Shown piece after piece: positions 7,753-16,500 of a stretch of DNA of 64,000 bases (its first letter is position 1; each line of letters opens with the position of its first letter). The translations under genes and the position numbers were made by a program. The notes under the pieces are model-generated. The model was not told where the DNA came from. It worked only from the letters and a program-made list of their open reading frames with translations, and did no database searches. Origin of the DNA: SVTX01 sp045577415 (GTDB taxonomy: Bacteria > Bacillota > Clostridia > Oscillospirales > CAG-272); assembly GCA_045577415.1 (NCBI GenBank), contig JAZNII010000094.1:1-64000 (forward strand). Direction: 5' to 3'.

Positions 7753-9126
7753 TTAAGCCATGTTGAAGGCGTAGAATGCCTTGTGGGCAGAGTAAACGTC
7801 TGCCTTGGAAACTACCTCGTAGGGTGCGTGCATACTGATTACGGGAACACCGAGGTCAACGGTTTCGATGTTGTGCTTCGCGATATACTTCGCAACTGTT
7901 CCGCCGCCGCCCTGGTCGGTCTTACCAAGCTCTGCGGTCTGCCAGATAACGCCGTATTCCTCGTAGATCTTTCTGATCCATGCGACGTACTCTGCGGGAG
8001 CGTCATTTGTGCCGCCCTTTCCGCCGCTACCTGTGTACTTGGACATAGTGATACCGCAGTTGATCTTAGCCGCGTTCTTGGACTCGTAAACTTCAGCGAA
8101 ATTGGGGTCGAAGCAAGCGTTAACGTCGGCGGAAAGGCACTTGGAATTAGCCTTTACAGCGTAGATATTGCCGCCGAGAGCCTCGGTGATAGCGCCCATA
8201 AGGTCGGTAAAGAGACCACACTGCATACCTGTGTTACCCTCGCTTCCGATCTCCTCCTTGTCTGCGAGAACCACCATAAGGGTATGTTCGCTTGCATCGG
8301 ACTCAAAGAGTGCGGTGAGGGAGGGATATGCGCAGACCTTGTCGTCGTGACCGTAAGCCGAAATGAGGGAACGGTCAAAGCCAACGTCACGAGACTTGCC
8401 TGCGGGAACTACGAAAATGTCGGCAGAAAGGAAATCTTCCTCGTGTATACCGTACTTTTCGTTGAGGATCGTGAGAACGTTAAGCTTTATCTTGTTGCTC
8501 TCCTCGGTATTAGAGAGGGGTCTTGAGCCAAGAAGGATGTTGAGGCTCTCTGCAGGGATAGCCTGACCGAGAGGCTTTGCGCTCTGGTCCTTTGCGAGGT
8601 GGGGAAGAAGATCATTAATGTAGAATACGGGATCGCCGTCTTCGTCACCAATGCAAATGTCAACGCATGTGCCGTCCTTTTTTGCCACGGTTCCGTGAAG
8701 CGCCAAGGGGAGAGCAACCCACTGATACTTACGAACACCGCCGTAGTAGTGAGTCTTTGCTAAGCAGAAGCCGCCGTCCTCATAAACGGGAACCTGCTTG
8801 AAGTCAAGTCTGGGGCTGTCGATGTGGGAAGCGACTATTCTCATACCATTGTTGATATTCTCGCTACCGATTTTGAAAAGATAGAGATTTCTGCCGCGGT
8901 TGTTGTAGTAATACTTGTCGCCTGCCTTGATCTGCATGCCAAAGGAATAGGGCTTGTAACCCTTAGCCTCTGCCATCTCGATAGAGACCTTGACAGCCTC
9001 TCTCTCTGTCTTGGACGCGTCCATATATGTCATATAGCCGTCACAGTAATCGTAAGCCGCCTTGATCTCGGCATCTGTTGCCTTGTCGTAAAAGTTAGCT
9101 TTTGTGTAGGTAAGTTCGTTGCTCAT
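7753..9126 (-). CDS. M18 family zinc aminopeptidase
   Basis: This cytosolic di-zinc aminopeptidase removes N-terminal residues from peptides. The 457 residues match the bacterial aminopeptidase I group. Metal-site features visible include ASHIDSPR (His about 101), GDEDGDPVFYINDLLPHL in the insertion typical of M18, LADKEEIGSEG with the catalytic Glu pair, and the C-terminal GVPVISMHAPYEVVSKAD with a His ligand. The ATG is preceded by AAAGGATATTAAA. It has no secretion signal. Confidence 0.92.
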   Translation of the reverse strand: MSNELTYTKANFYDKATDAEIKAAYDYCDGYMTYMDASKTEREAVKVSIEMAEAKGYKPYSFGMQIKAGDKYYYNNRGRNLYLFKIGSENINNGMRIVASHIDSPRLDFKQVPVYEDGGFCLAKTHYYGGVRKYQWVALPLALHGTVAKKDGTCVDICIGDEDGDPVFYINDLLPHLAKDQSAKPLGQAIPAESLNILLGSRPLSNTEESNKIKLNVLTILNEKYGIHEEDFLSADIFVVPAGKSRDVGFDRSLISAYGHDDKVCAYPSLTALFESDASEHTLMVVLADKEEIGSEGNTGMQCGLFTDLMGAITEALGGNIYAVKANSKCLSADVNACFDPNFAEVYESKNAAKINCGITMSKYTGSGGKGGTNDAPAEYVAWIRKIYEEYGVIWQTAELGKTDQGGGGTVAKYIAKHNIETVDLGVPVISMHAPYEVVSKADVYSAHKAFYAFNMA

Positions 9127-9178
9127 TTTAATATCCTTTCTTCATAGTGTGACTATGTATTGTTTTTATTTTCAAGGA

Positions 9179-9754
9179 TCAATACAGATCCTCATATTTT
9201 CCTTTTGCGTGGTTGACCTTTTTTACGTAATTTCGTGTTTCTCGATAGGGAATGTCGCCAAGCTTTCCGTCCTCGTCCAGCCATTCGTCAACGTTGCCGA
9301 GACCTCCGTTGTAGGCAGCAATAGCCGCGTCCCAGCTATTGTATCTTGCGTAAAGATAGGAAAGGTAATATGTGCCGTAACGTATATTGGTGTCGGGATC
9401 GTACCTCATGCCGGGGTCAAGTCCTTCTTTCAAGCGTTGAGTGCTTATTTCGTTAAAGGTCGGTTCGGTTAATTGCATAAGTCCGACAGCGCCCTTGTCG
9501 GATACGGCAGAGGAGTTGAATCCGCTTTCGGTCTTTATGACTGCCCAGATAAGCTCCTCGGGAACGCCGAATCTTTCCGAATATCTTTCGACCGATTCTG
9601 CGTATTCATCGGGCTTTGGGTATATTGCGAATTCTATCTGCGATACGGCAAAGTCGAAAATAAATCCGAAAACGATTGAAATAGCCAAGACGATGAGTAT
9701 TATTTTGCCCCATCCGGAACTTGAACCCGAGTACTTCTTTCGGGATCTTGTCAT
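9179..9754 (-). CDS. Membrane-anchored soluble-lytic-transglycosylase family protein
   Basis: The 191 residues have a basic N-terminus, one membrane anchor (about 17-38) and an extracytoplasmic SLT domain. The catalytic Glu is in AVIKTESGFN (about 76), followed by GAVGLMQLTEPTFNEI and AAIAAYNGGLGNVDEWL, the conserved goose-lysozyme-like motifs. It would cleave peptidoglycan glycan strands. Its start overlaps the coaE stop by four bases, so the two are translated from one message. A role in wall remodelling or spore-related lysis is inference. Confidence 0.9.
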   Translation of the reverse strand: MTRSRKKYSGSSSGWGKIILIVLAISIVFGFIFDFAVSQIEFAIYPKPDEYAESVERYSERFGVPEELIWAVIKTESGFNSSAVSDKGAVGLMQLTEPTFNEISTQRLKEGLDPGMRYDPDTNIRYGTYYLSYLYARYNSWDAAIAAYNGGLGNVDEWLDEDGKLGDIPYRETRNYVKKVNHAKGKYEDLY

Positions 9755-10356
9755 AGTGATATCCTCCTTTTTGAAAGGATAGTATCAACTTGTTGATTCA
9801 GGGAGGTCAGGTCTCCGTTGTTGTAGACGGTCTCGTCGGTGTGATCAATATAAAAAGAGTCCGGCTTTTGCGACTTGATACGTCTTTCTGCTGCGGATCT
9901 ATCGATAGAATCTCGGAGCATTATTCTGTCTGTTCGAACACTTTCGTCGGCAAGGACTGAAACCGTTAAGTCGCAATCCTTTATAACGTTTGCCTCAATA
10001 AGCAAAGGCGCATCGATTACGCCAACGCCAACCCCTTGGCTCTTGTAGATAGAAATAATATCAATTATGCGAGAGATCACATACTTGTGAGTTATCTTGT
10101 TCAAAAGCTCAAGCTTATCTTTGTTTTCTTCGCCGAAAACGAGAGAAGCAAGCCTTTTTCTGTCAATAGCGCCTGTGTCAGTCAATATATCTTTGCCAAA
10201 ATTCAATACTAATTCACCAACACAATCCGAGGGGGGAGTGATAACGTCGTGATACACCTCATCGGCATCAATTATTCTCGCGCCCTTTGACGAAAGATAT
10301 TTTGAGACTTCGCCCTTGCCCGATCCGCTGGGACCGGTGATACCGATAATGAACAT
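9751..10356 (-). CDS. coaE: Dephospho-CoA kinase
   Basis: Phosphorylates dephospho-CoA in the last step of coenzyme A synthesis. The 201 residues begin with the P-loop GITGPSGSGKGEVSK (about 4-18), in which the residue after the Walker Lys is Gly instead of Ser/Thr. The family blocks ARIIDADEVYHDV and VIDAPLLIEANV follow, then the lid region DRIMLRDSIDRSAAERRIKSQ. It is first in the minus-strand run, directly under the promoter at 10414-10442. Confidence 0.92.
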   Translation of the reverse strand: MFIIGITGPSGSGKGEVSKYLSSKGARIIDADEVYHDVITPPSDCVGELVLNFGKDILTDTGAIDRKRLASLVFGEENKDKLELLNKITHKYVISRIIDIISIYKSQGVGVGVIDAPLLIEANVIKDCDLTVSVLADESVRTDRIMLRDSIDRSAAERRIKSQKPDSFYIDHTDETVYNNGDLTSLNQQVDTILSKRRISL

Positions 10357-10413
10357 ATCCGACTCCTTTCGTTAGATTTTAGATTTCTTCCGAAAAACAA
10401 ACATCCACATTAT

Positions 10414-10442
10414 ATTATAACTCATTTTGAGAATTTTTTCAA
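10414..10442 (-). promoter_or_regulatory. Vegetative promoter for coaE operon
   Basis: Reading leftward, TTGAAA and TATAAT are separated by exactly 17 bases, 58 bases before the coaE start. Confidence 0.7.
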
Positions 10443-10511
10443 GTCCAAAATCATAATTATTATTTAATTTTGAAAGAAAATTTCATCAAAGACAAAAATC
10501 CCTGCGTTTGC

Positions 10512-10540
10512 TTGACAACAAAATGACCTCATGGTATAAT
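10512..10540 (+). promoter_or_regulatory. Perfect consensus vegetative promoter
   Basis: TTGACA (10512-10517) and TATAAT (10535-10540) are separated by 17 bases. Transcription would begin near 10547, inside the zinc-ribbon frame rather than before it. Confidence 0.6.
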
Positions 10541-10883
10541 TAAACATATCTTTGACCGTGATTGGGAGGGCGAGGTAACGAGAGTTGATACTGTAATCGA
10601 TAGCGAACCCATCACCTTTTCCGTTGCTGTCGATCGCCGTCCGCCTAAAAAGATACCCTATACTGTTGTAACCGTACTTAAAGATAACGGAAAAACCGTA
10701 AAATTGAAGATACAATCCCGAAAGATGGCACCGTTGCTTTTTGAAATCGGAGATAGAATAAAGCATCATAAGGGAGCTAAATATCCGATCGTTTTGACGT
10801 CCAAAAAGCACGTCTACATCTGCCCGATATGCGGCGGTTGGTTCAAAGAGAGAAAATGCCTCAATTGTAGGGTGAATTTTTAA
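10539..10883 (+). CDS. Zinc-ribbon protein lacking a canonical start codon (possibly decaying)
   Basis: The frame is open from 10527 to the TAA at 10883. It encodes about 115 residues that look coding throughout: a KHIFDRDWEGEV start-like block, a beta-rich middle (VVTVLKDNGKTVKLKI), GDRIKHHKGAKYP, and a C-terminal zinc ribbon CPICGGWF...CLNC. Small Clostridia proteins with the same layout normally begin just before the IFDxDW block, which here would be ATT (10539) or ATA (10536). No ATG, GTG or TTG is available until mid-gene, and no ribosome site precedes these codons. It is either a recent start-loss pseudogene or a rare AUU start. Function unknown. Confidence 0.5.
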   Translation: MKHIFDRDWEGEVTRVDTVIDSEPITFSVAVDRRPPKKIPYTVVTVLKDNGKTVKLKIQSRKMAPLLFEIGDRIKHHKGAKYPIVLTSKKHVYICPICGGWFKERKCLNCRVNF

Positions 10884-10892
10884 TTCTTCAAG

Positions 10893-10940
10893 CAAAATTG
10901 CAACGCTAAATTATAATTTGGTGTTGCAATTTTCTATTAT
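10893..10940 (+). terminator. Terminator after zinc-ribbon frame
   Basis: Arms AAAATTGCAAC and GTTGCAATTTT enclose an AT-rich palindromic loop. The right arm doubles as part of the -35 region of the next promoter. Confidence 0.6.
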
Positions 10941-10952
10941 ATATTGTATAAT
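10924..10952 (+). promoter_or_regulatory. Promoter for yjjG-murB-whiA-dnaE
   Basis: TTGCAA and TATAAT are separated by 17 bases, 32 bases before the yjjG start. The -35 lies in the right arm of the preceding terminator hairpin. Confidence 0.65.
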
Positions 10953-10984
10953 ATTAATATATTGATTAAAGGCGGTATTTAGTA

Positions 10985-11674
10985 ATGTCAAAATACACCA
11001 CAATTTTATTCGATGCGGACGATACGTTGTTTGATTTTAAAAAGTCCGAGCATGAGGCGGTGAAGGACTGTCTTTCTTTGGTTGGGCTTCCCACGACCGA
11101 TGAAATTATAGAAAAATATTCGGAGATCAATCAAAGCTATTGGAAGATGCTGGAGCGCGGTGAAATCACCAAAAAGGATCTTTTTATCGCTCGCTGGAAT
11201 ACCTTTCTTGATTATTACGGATTGGTAGACACGGATGCTGAAATGATAGCTAAGCTCTATCTTATACAGCTGTCACAAAAAAGCTATCTTTTGGATGGTG
11301 CGGAGAGTCTGTGTAAAAAGCTTTACGGCAAATTCAAAATGTATATAGTAACAAACGGTTATGCGGTAGTGCAGCACGGCAGATTTGACAAGAGCATCCT
11401 GCGAAAGTATTTTGAAGATATGTTCATTTCCGAGGAGATGGGCGCAGAAAAGCCAACGGTTCAATATTTCGATGCGGTATTTTCAAGGATTCCCGACTTT
11501 GATAAAAGCAAGGCAATAATTATCGGTGATTCACTTTCTTCCGACATAAAGGGCGGTATCGCTGCGGGAATAGATACTTGTTGGTACAATCGGGGTCACA
11601 AAAGCGCTCCCGACGGAATGAATATAACCTATACGATAAACGATCTTTCCGAGATCGAAAACATTCTGTTTTAA
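10985..11674 (+). CDS. HAD-family phosphatase, YjjG type
   Basis: The 229 residues match the YjjG pyrimidine nucleotidase group (TIGR02254). HAD motif I is FDADDTLFDF (about 9-18), motif II is IVTNGYAVVQHGRFDKS, motif III Lys is in GAEKPTVQYFDAV, and motif IV is IIIGDSLSSDIKGG. A helical cap (about 20-90) lies between motifs I and II. The probable role is dephosphorylation of nucleoside monophosphates, including damaged pyrimidines. Substrate cannot be read from sequence. It is first in a run with murB, 17 bases upstream of it. Confidence 0.88.
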   Translation: MSKYTTILFDADDTLFDFKKSEHEAVKDCLSLVGLPTTDEIIEKYSEINQSYWKMLERGEITKKDLFIARWNTFLDYYGLVDTDAEMIAKLYLIQLSQKSYLLDGAESLCKKLYGKFKMYIVTNGYAVVQHGRFDKSILRKYFEDMFISEEMGAEKPTVQYFDAVFSRIPDFDKSKAIIIGDSLSSDIKGGIAAGIDTCWYNRGHKSAPDGMNITYTINDLSEIENILF

Positions 11675-11691
11675 TCTGAAAGGACAGACCT

Positions 11692-12597
11692 ATGACCCCT
11701 GATTTCGATTCAAGCATTGAAATTCGCGAAAATGAGCCTTTATCGAAGCATTCCTCTTTCAAGATCGGAGGACCTGCCAAGATCGCAGTTTTTCCAAAGA
11801 CGCGCGACGAGCTTGTCGAGGTTCTGCGTTCGGTAAAGAGTTGTAAATATAAATATATGGTGGTAGGTAACGGATCAAATCTTCTTTTTGACGACGAGGG
11901 CTTTGACGGAATTATCATTTTTACAAAGCACTTGAACACTACAGAATACATCCATAAAAGCGACAAGACCGTGATACGAGTTGAATGCGGAAAATCGCTG
12001 ACCGAGCTTGCAAGTGAGACAGGTAAAAAGCACTCCTTGACGGGTCTTGAATTCGCGTTTGGTATCCCCGGAACGGTTGGCGGCGCTATCTATATGAACG
12101 CGGGTGCTTATGGGGGGCAAATGTCGGATATAGCTGTGGAAACAGAGTATTTCGACACCTTTGACGGTGAAATTAAGAAGGTCTCGGGCGACGCGCACAA
12201 ATTTGATTACAGACATTCGATCTTTGCCGAGCATCCCGAGTATATCATTCTTTCCACGACCCTTGAGATGAAAGAGGAAAATGCCGAAGAAATATTCGCG
12301 GCTATGACCAAAAACATGACCTCGCGCCGCGAAAAACAGCCTCTTGAATACCCAAGCGCGGGCAGCACCTTCAAGCGCCCCACAGGATATTTTGCAGGCA
12401 AGCTTATAGAAGATTGCGGACTTAAAGGCTACACCGTAGGCGGCGCGCAGATCTCCGAAAAGCACGCGGGATTTACGGTCAATATCGGAGGAGCGACCTC
12501 CGCAGACGTTCTTGCGGTCATTGAGCATACGAGAGCTGTTGTGCTTGAAAAATTCGGCGTTGAGCTTGAATGTGAGATCATTTACGTACCCAAATAA
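11692..12597 (+). CDS. murB: UDP-N-acetylenolpyruvoylglucosamine reductase
   Basis: This FAD enzyme reduces enolpyruvyl-UDP-GlcNAc to UDP-MurNAc in peptidoglycan synthesis. Its 301 residues are the short, type II form. The FAD-binding segment includes VVGNGSNLLFDDEGFDG and GIPGTVGGAIYMNAGAYG. The catalytic-loop PSAGSTFKRPTGYFAGKLIEDCGLKG and the final ECEII block are present. In many Firmicutes murB is followed by rapZ, yvcK and whiA; here whiA follows directly after 21 bases. Confidence 0.96.
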   Translation: MTPDFDSSIEIRENEPLSKHSSFKIGGPAKIAVFPKTRDELVEVLRSVKSCKYKYMVVGNGSNLLFDDEGFDGIIIFTKHLNTTEYIHKSDKTVIRVECGKSLTELASETGKKHSLTGLEFAFGIPGTVGGAIYMNAGAYGGQMSDIAVETEYFDTFDGEIKKVSGDAHKFDYRHSIFAEHPEYIILSTTLEMKEENAEEIFAAMTKNMTSRREKQPLEYPSAGSTFKRPTGYFAGKLIEDCGLKGYTVGGAQISEKHAGFTVNIGGATSADVLAVIEHTRAVVLEKFGVELECEIIYVPK

Positions 12598-12618
12598 AAG
12601 GATTGAAAGGCTATAAAA

Positions 12619-13527
12619 ATGTCATTTTCATCACAAGTCAAGGATGAATTAAACACTTTACAGATAAAGTCAAACTGTTGCAAAAAGGCTTATATTTTCG
12701 GCTCTCTTATGTCTGCTGATATATCCGACGGACAGATTTTCGTAAAGATCACAGATAAGTCAACCGCAGAGCAGCTTTGTCATCTGATTAAGGCAATATA
12801 TAAAATTGAACCCGAAAGAAAAGAGATCAGACGAGGATGCTACAACGCCATTGAATTAAAATTCAAGTCGGCGAAAATTGAAGATTTTTTGTCCTTTGCA
12901 GACGAGTTTTCGGGGTCTGATGAGGACGTCGATGCTTTAAATGCTTATTTTGCTTGCGAAAACTGCAAGCAGGTCTTTGCCCGCGCGGCATTTTGCGCTT
13001 GCGGTAGCGTCAGTGATCCTAAAAAGTCATATACTTTGGAAATTTACGCCGCCAACGATACTCGCGCCATGCTTATTCACTCGGTGCTTGAGGAAATAGT
13101 TACCGAAGCGCCCGGAATTACGTCGCGTAAAGAAAAAATGAGCGTTTTTTATAAAAACAACTCGGCTATTGAGGACGTTTTGACTGTTTTGGGCGCAAGC
13201 AAGACACTTTTTGAGTTTTTGGACAGCTATATCGAAAAAGACCTTCGAAATTATGAAAACAGAGCTACGAATTGCGTAACGAGAAATATTGCAAAGTCGG
13301 TTGGAGCATCGGGGTTGCAGGTTTTGGCGATAGAAGCGCTTATTGCGACGGGAGCCTTCGAAGAATTGGGCGACGACCTTCAGGCAACAGCAGCCCTACG
13401 CTTAGCTAACCCCGCGCTTACATTGTCCGAGCTTGCGGAGATACATATTCCTCCGATTTCAAAATCGGGACTTAATCACAGAATATCAAAGATCATGGAG
13501 CTTGCTAAACAGAGAGAGCTTATATAA
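12619..13527 (+). CDS. whiA: DNA-binding protein WhiA
   Basis: A LAGLIDADG-homing-endonuclease-like N-terminal region fused to a C-terminal helix-turn-helix; a transcription regulator linked to cell division and sporulation. The 302 residues begin SFSSQVKDELN, as is typical. The homing-like domain has RRGCYNAIELKF and KSYTLEIYA. The C-terminal HTH is NPALTLSELAEIHIPPISKSGLNHRISKI (split by the conserved kink) at about 265-295. It lies 23 bases upstream of dnaE. Confidence 0.95.
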   Translation: MSFSSQVKDELNTLQIKSNCCKKAYIFGSLMSADISDGQIFVKITDKSTAEQLCHLIKAIYKIEPERKEIRRGCYNAIELKFKSAKIEDFLSFADEFSGSDEDVDALNAYFACENCKQVFARAAFCACGSVSDPKKSYTLEIYAANDTRAMLIHSVLEEIVTEAPGITSRKEKMSVFYKNNSAIEDVLTVLGASKTLFEFLDSYIEKDLRNYENRATNCVTRNIAKSVGASGLQVLAIEALIATGAFEELGDDLQATAALRLANPALTLSELAEIHIPPISKSGLNHRISKIMELAKQRELI

Positions 13528-13550
13528 AATTTACGGAAAGGCAGGAGCTT

Positions 13551-16500
13551 ATGGGAGAGTTCGTTCATCTTCATCTTCACAGTGAATACAGTCTGCTTGA
13601 CGGCGCTTGCCGAATAGCCGACATACCCGACAGACTGCGCGAGTGCGGTCAGGATGCGGTCGCCATCACCGATCACGGCAATATGTACGGCGTTATCGAG
13701 TTCTACAAGACCTGCAAAAAGGCAGGAATAAAGCCGATAATCGGTTGCGAGGTCTATGTTGCAACCTCGTCAAGATTCGATAAGAGAAATAACACCGATT
13801 CCTATTATCATCTCGTCCTGCTTTGCAAAAATATGACGGGATATAAAAACCTTATACGTCTGGTCTCGTTTGGCTACACCGAGGGATTTTATTCCAAGCC
13901 ACGTATCGATGAGGACCTGCTCCGCACTCATAGTGACGGGCTTATCGCTCTGTCAGCTTGTCTTTCGGGCAAGATACCGAGACTTTTGTCGGTAGGTGAC
14001 TACGAGTCGGCGAAAAAAACGGCACTCGACTATGCCGAAATGTTCGGCAGGGACAATTTCTATATAGAGCTTCAGGATCACGGAACCGAGGAAACGAGGC
14101 AGATCATGCCGCTTCTCGTTGGTCTTGCCGAGGAGACGGGACTTCCTATGGTTGCCACCAACGACTGCCACTATCTTCGCCGTCAGGATTCTGAGATCCA
14201 GCAGGTGTTGATGTGTATTCAGACCAACACCACACTTGATAGCTCAAACAAGCCCACCTTTGGCGTGGACGACTACTATATCAAGACCACCGACGAGATG
14301 AAGCGCATTTACGGCGGATATTCGGGTGCTATCGAGAACACGGTCAAGATAGCCGAGATGTGTCAGCTCGAGCTTGACTTTGACAAGGTCTTTTTGCCCA
14401 AATTCCCTTGTCCCGACGGAAAGGGAGCAGAGGAATATCTTCGCGAACTTACCCTTGCGGGACTTGAGCGCGGACAGAAAAACGGACATCTCGTATTCGG
14501 CAACGAATCTCACAATGACGAAAAAGCATACAGAGAGAGAATTGACTATGAGCTTTCGGTCATTAACACCATGGGATATGCCGACTATTTCCTTATCGTG
14601 CAGGACTACGTGGGATTTGCCAAGAGCGCGGGTATTCCCGTTGGCCCGGGGCGTGGATCGGGCGCGGGCAGCCTTGTAGCATATCTGCTTGGAATTACAG
14701 ACATTGATTCTATCAAATTCGACCTCCTTTTTGAGCGTTTTCTCAATCCTGAGAGAGTCAGTATGCCTGATATTGATATGGACTTTTGCTACAATCGCCG
14801 CGATGAGGTCATAGACTACGTCACGAGAAAATACGGCAGAGAACACGTGTCGCAGATAATCACCTTCGGTACTCTTGCCGCAAAGGCGGCGATCCGCGAT
14901 TGCGGACGGGCTATGGGATTGTCTTATTCCGACGTTGACGTGGTGGCAAAAGCGATACCTCGCGAGCTTGGAATAACGCTGAAAAACGCACTCCGTTTTC
15001 CCGAACTTAAAGAGCTTTACGAAGGCTCGGAGCAGATTAAAAGATTAGTTGACACGGCCATCTCTCTTGAGGGTATGCCGAGAAACATCTCGGTTCACGC
15101 GGCGGGCGTGGTCATTACGGACAAGCCTATCTCCGAGTACGTACCTCTGTCCGTAAGCAACGGCACCGTTGTAACTCAGTTTGATATGGACACTATCGCC
15201 GACTTGGGACTTCTCAAATTTGACTTTCTTGCTCTCCGCTATCTGACGATCATCAACGACGCACAGATGCAGATCAAGGAATTTGAGCCTGATTTTGACA
15301 TTGAAAAAATACCGTTTGACGATAAAAAGACCTTTGAGCTGATCTCGCGCGGCGACACTGCGGGCGTTTTTCAGCTTGAATCGTCGGGAATGAAGCAGGT
15401 GCTTCAAAATCTGCGTCCCGAGTGCATCGACGATATAATTTCGGTCATTTCGCTCTACCGCCCCGGTCCTATGGACTCGATACCAAGGTTTATAGAGTGC
15501 CGTCATGACCCCTCCAAGGTAGTTTACGATCTGCCCGAGCTTGAACCTATATTGCGCTCGACCTACGGCTGTACTGTCTACCAGGAGCAGGTAATGAGCA
15601 TTTTCCGCACGGTGGCGGGATATACCTACGGTCACGCGGATATAGTAAGACGCGCTATGTCGAAGAAAAAAGCAAGCGTGCTTGAAGCCGAGCGTGAGCA
15701 GTTCATAGGCGGCGCGGCTGAGAACGGCATTGACCGCGCGAAAGCCGAAAAGCTCTTTGACGATATGGCAAGCTTTGCAAACTACGCCTTCAACAAGGCT
15801 CACGCTGCCGCCTACGCGGTCATAAGCTACCGTTCCGCATATCTCAAAGCCCACCACACGGGCGAATATATGGCGGCTCTCCTGACCAGCGTCCTTGGCA
15901 ACCAGGTCAAGAGCGTTGAGTATATAAACGAATGCTCGAAATTCGGTATTTCCGTTTTGCCTCCCGATATTAACGGAAGCCGTGTGACTTTCGCGACGGA
16001 TAGGGATAACGGCAACATTCGTTTCGGTCTTTTGGCGCTTAAAAACGTGGGCAAGCAGATGCTTGAAGCAATAATCAGCGAGAGAACGACGGGTGGCAGA
16101 TTTGCCTCATTTGACAATTTCGTTGAGCGAATGAGTGACATTACCGATCTGAACAAACGTCAAGTCGAGGCGCTTATAAAATGCGGAGCGTTTGACGGTC
16201 TCGGTCTTTTCCGCTCACAGCTTCTTATGTCCTACGAGACTATCATAGACAACGTCCAACAAAAGAATCGTAACAACCCGGCAGGGCAGATGGATATGTT
16301 TTCGATGGGCAATATCGAGGCTCCGTCCTTCGACTACCCCGACATTCCCGAATACGGAATGAAGGAAAAGCTGCTTATGGAAAAAGAGGCTTCGGGAATG
16401 TATTTTTCTGGTCACATGCTTGATAATTACTCAAAGCATGTGGAGGATCTCGATATAATCGCCACGGCAGAGCTTGCCGAGACCGACGAGGGCGGAGAAT

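Noticed and set aside
7630..8526. 298-codon plus-strand frame
   Set aside because: Antisense to the M18 aminopeptidase and without recognisable domains.
10464..10895. 143-codon minus-strand frame over the zinc-ribbon region
   Set aside because: The plus-strand frame shows a clear zinc ribbon and domain structure; the minus frame shows none.
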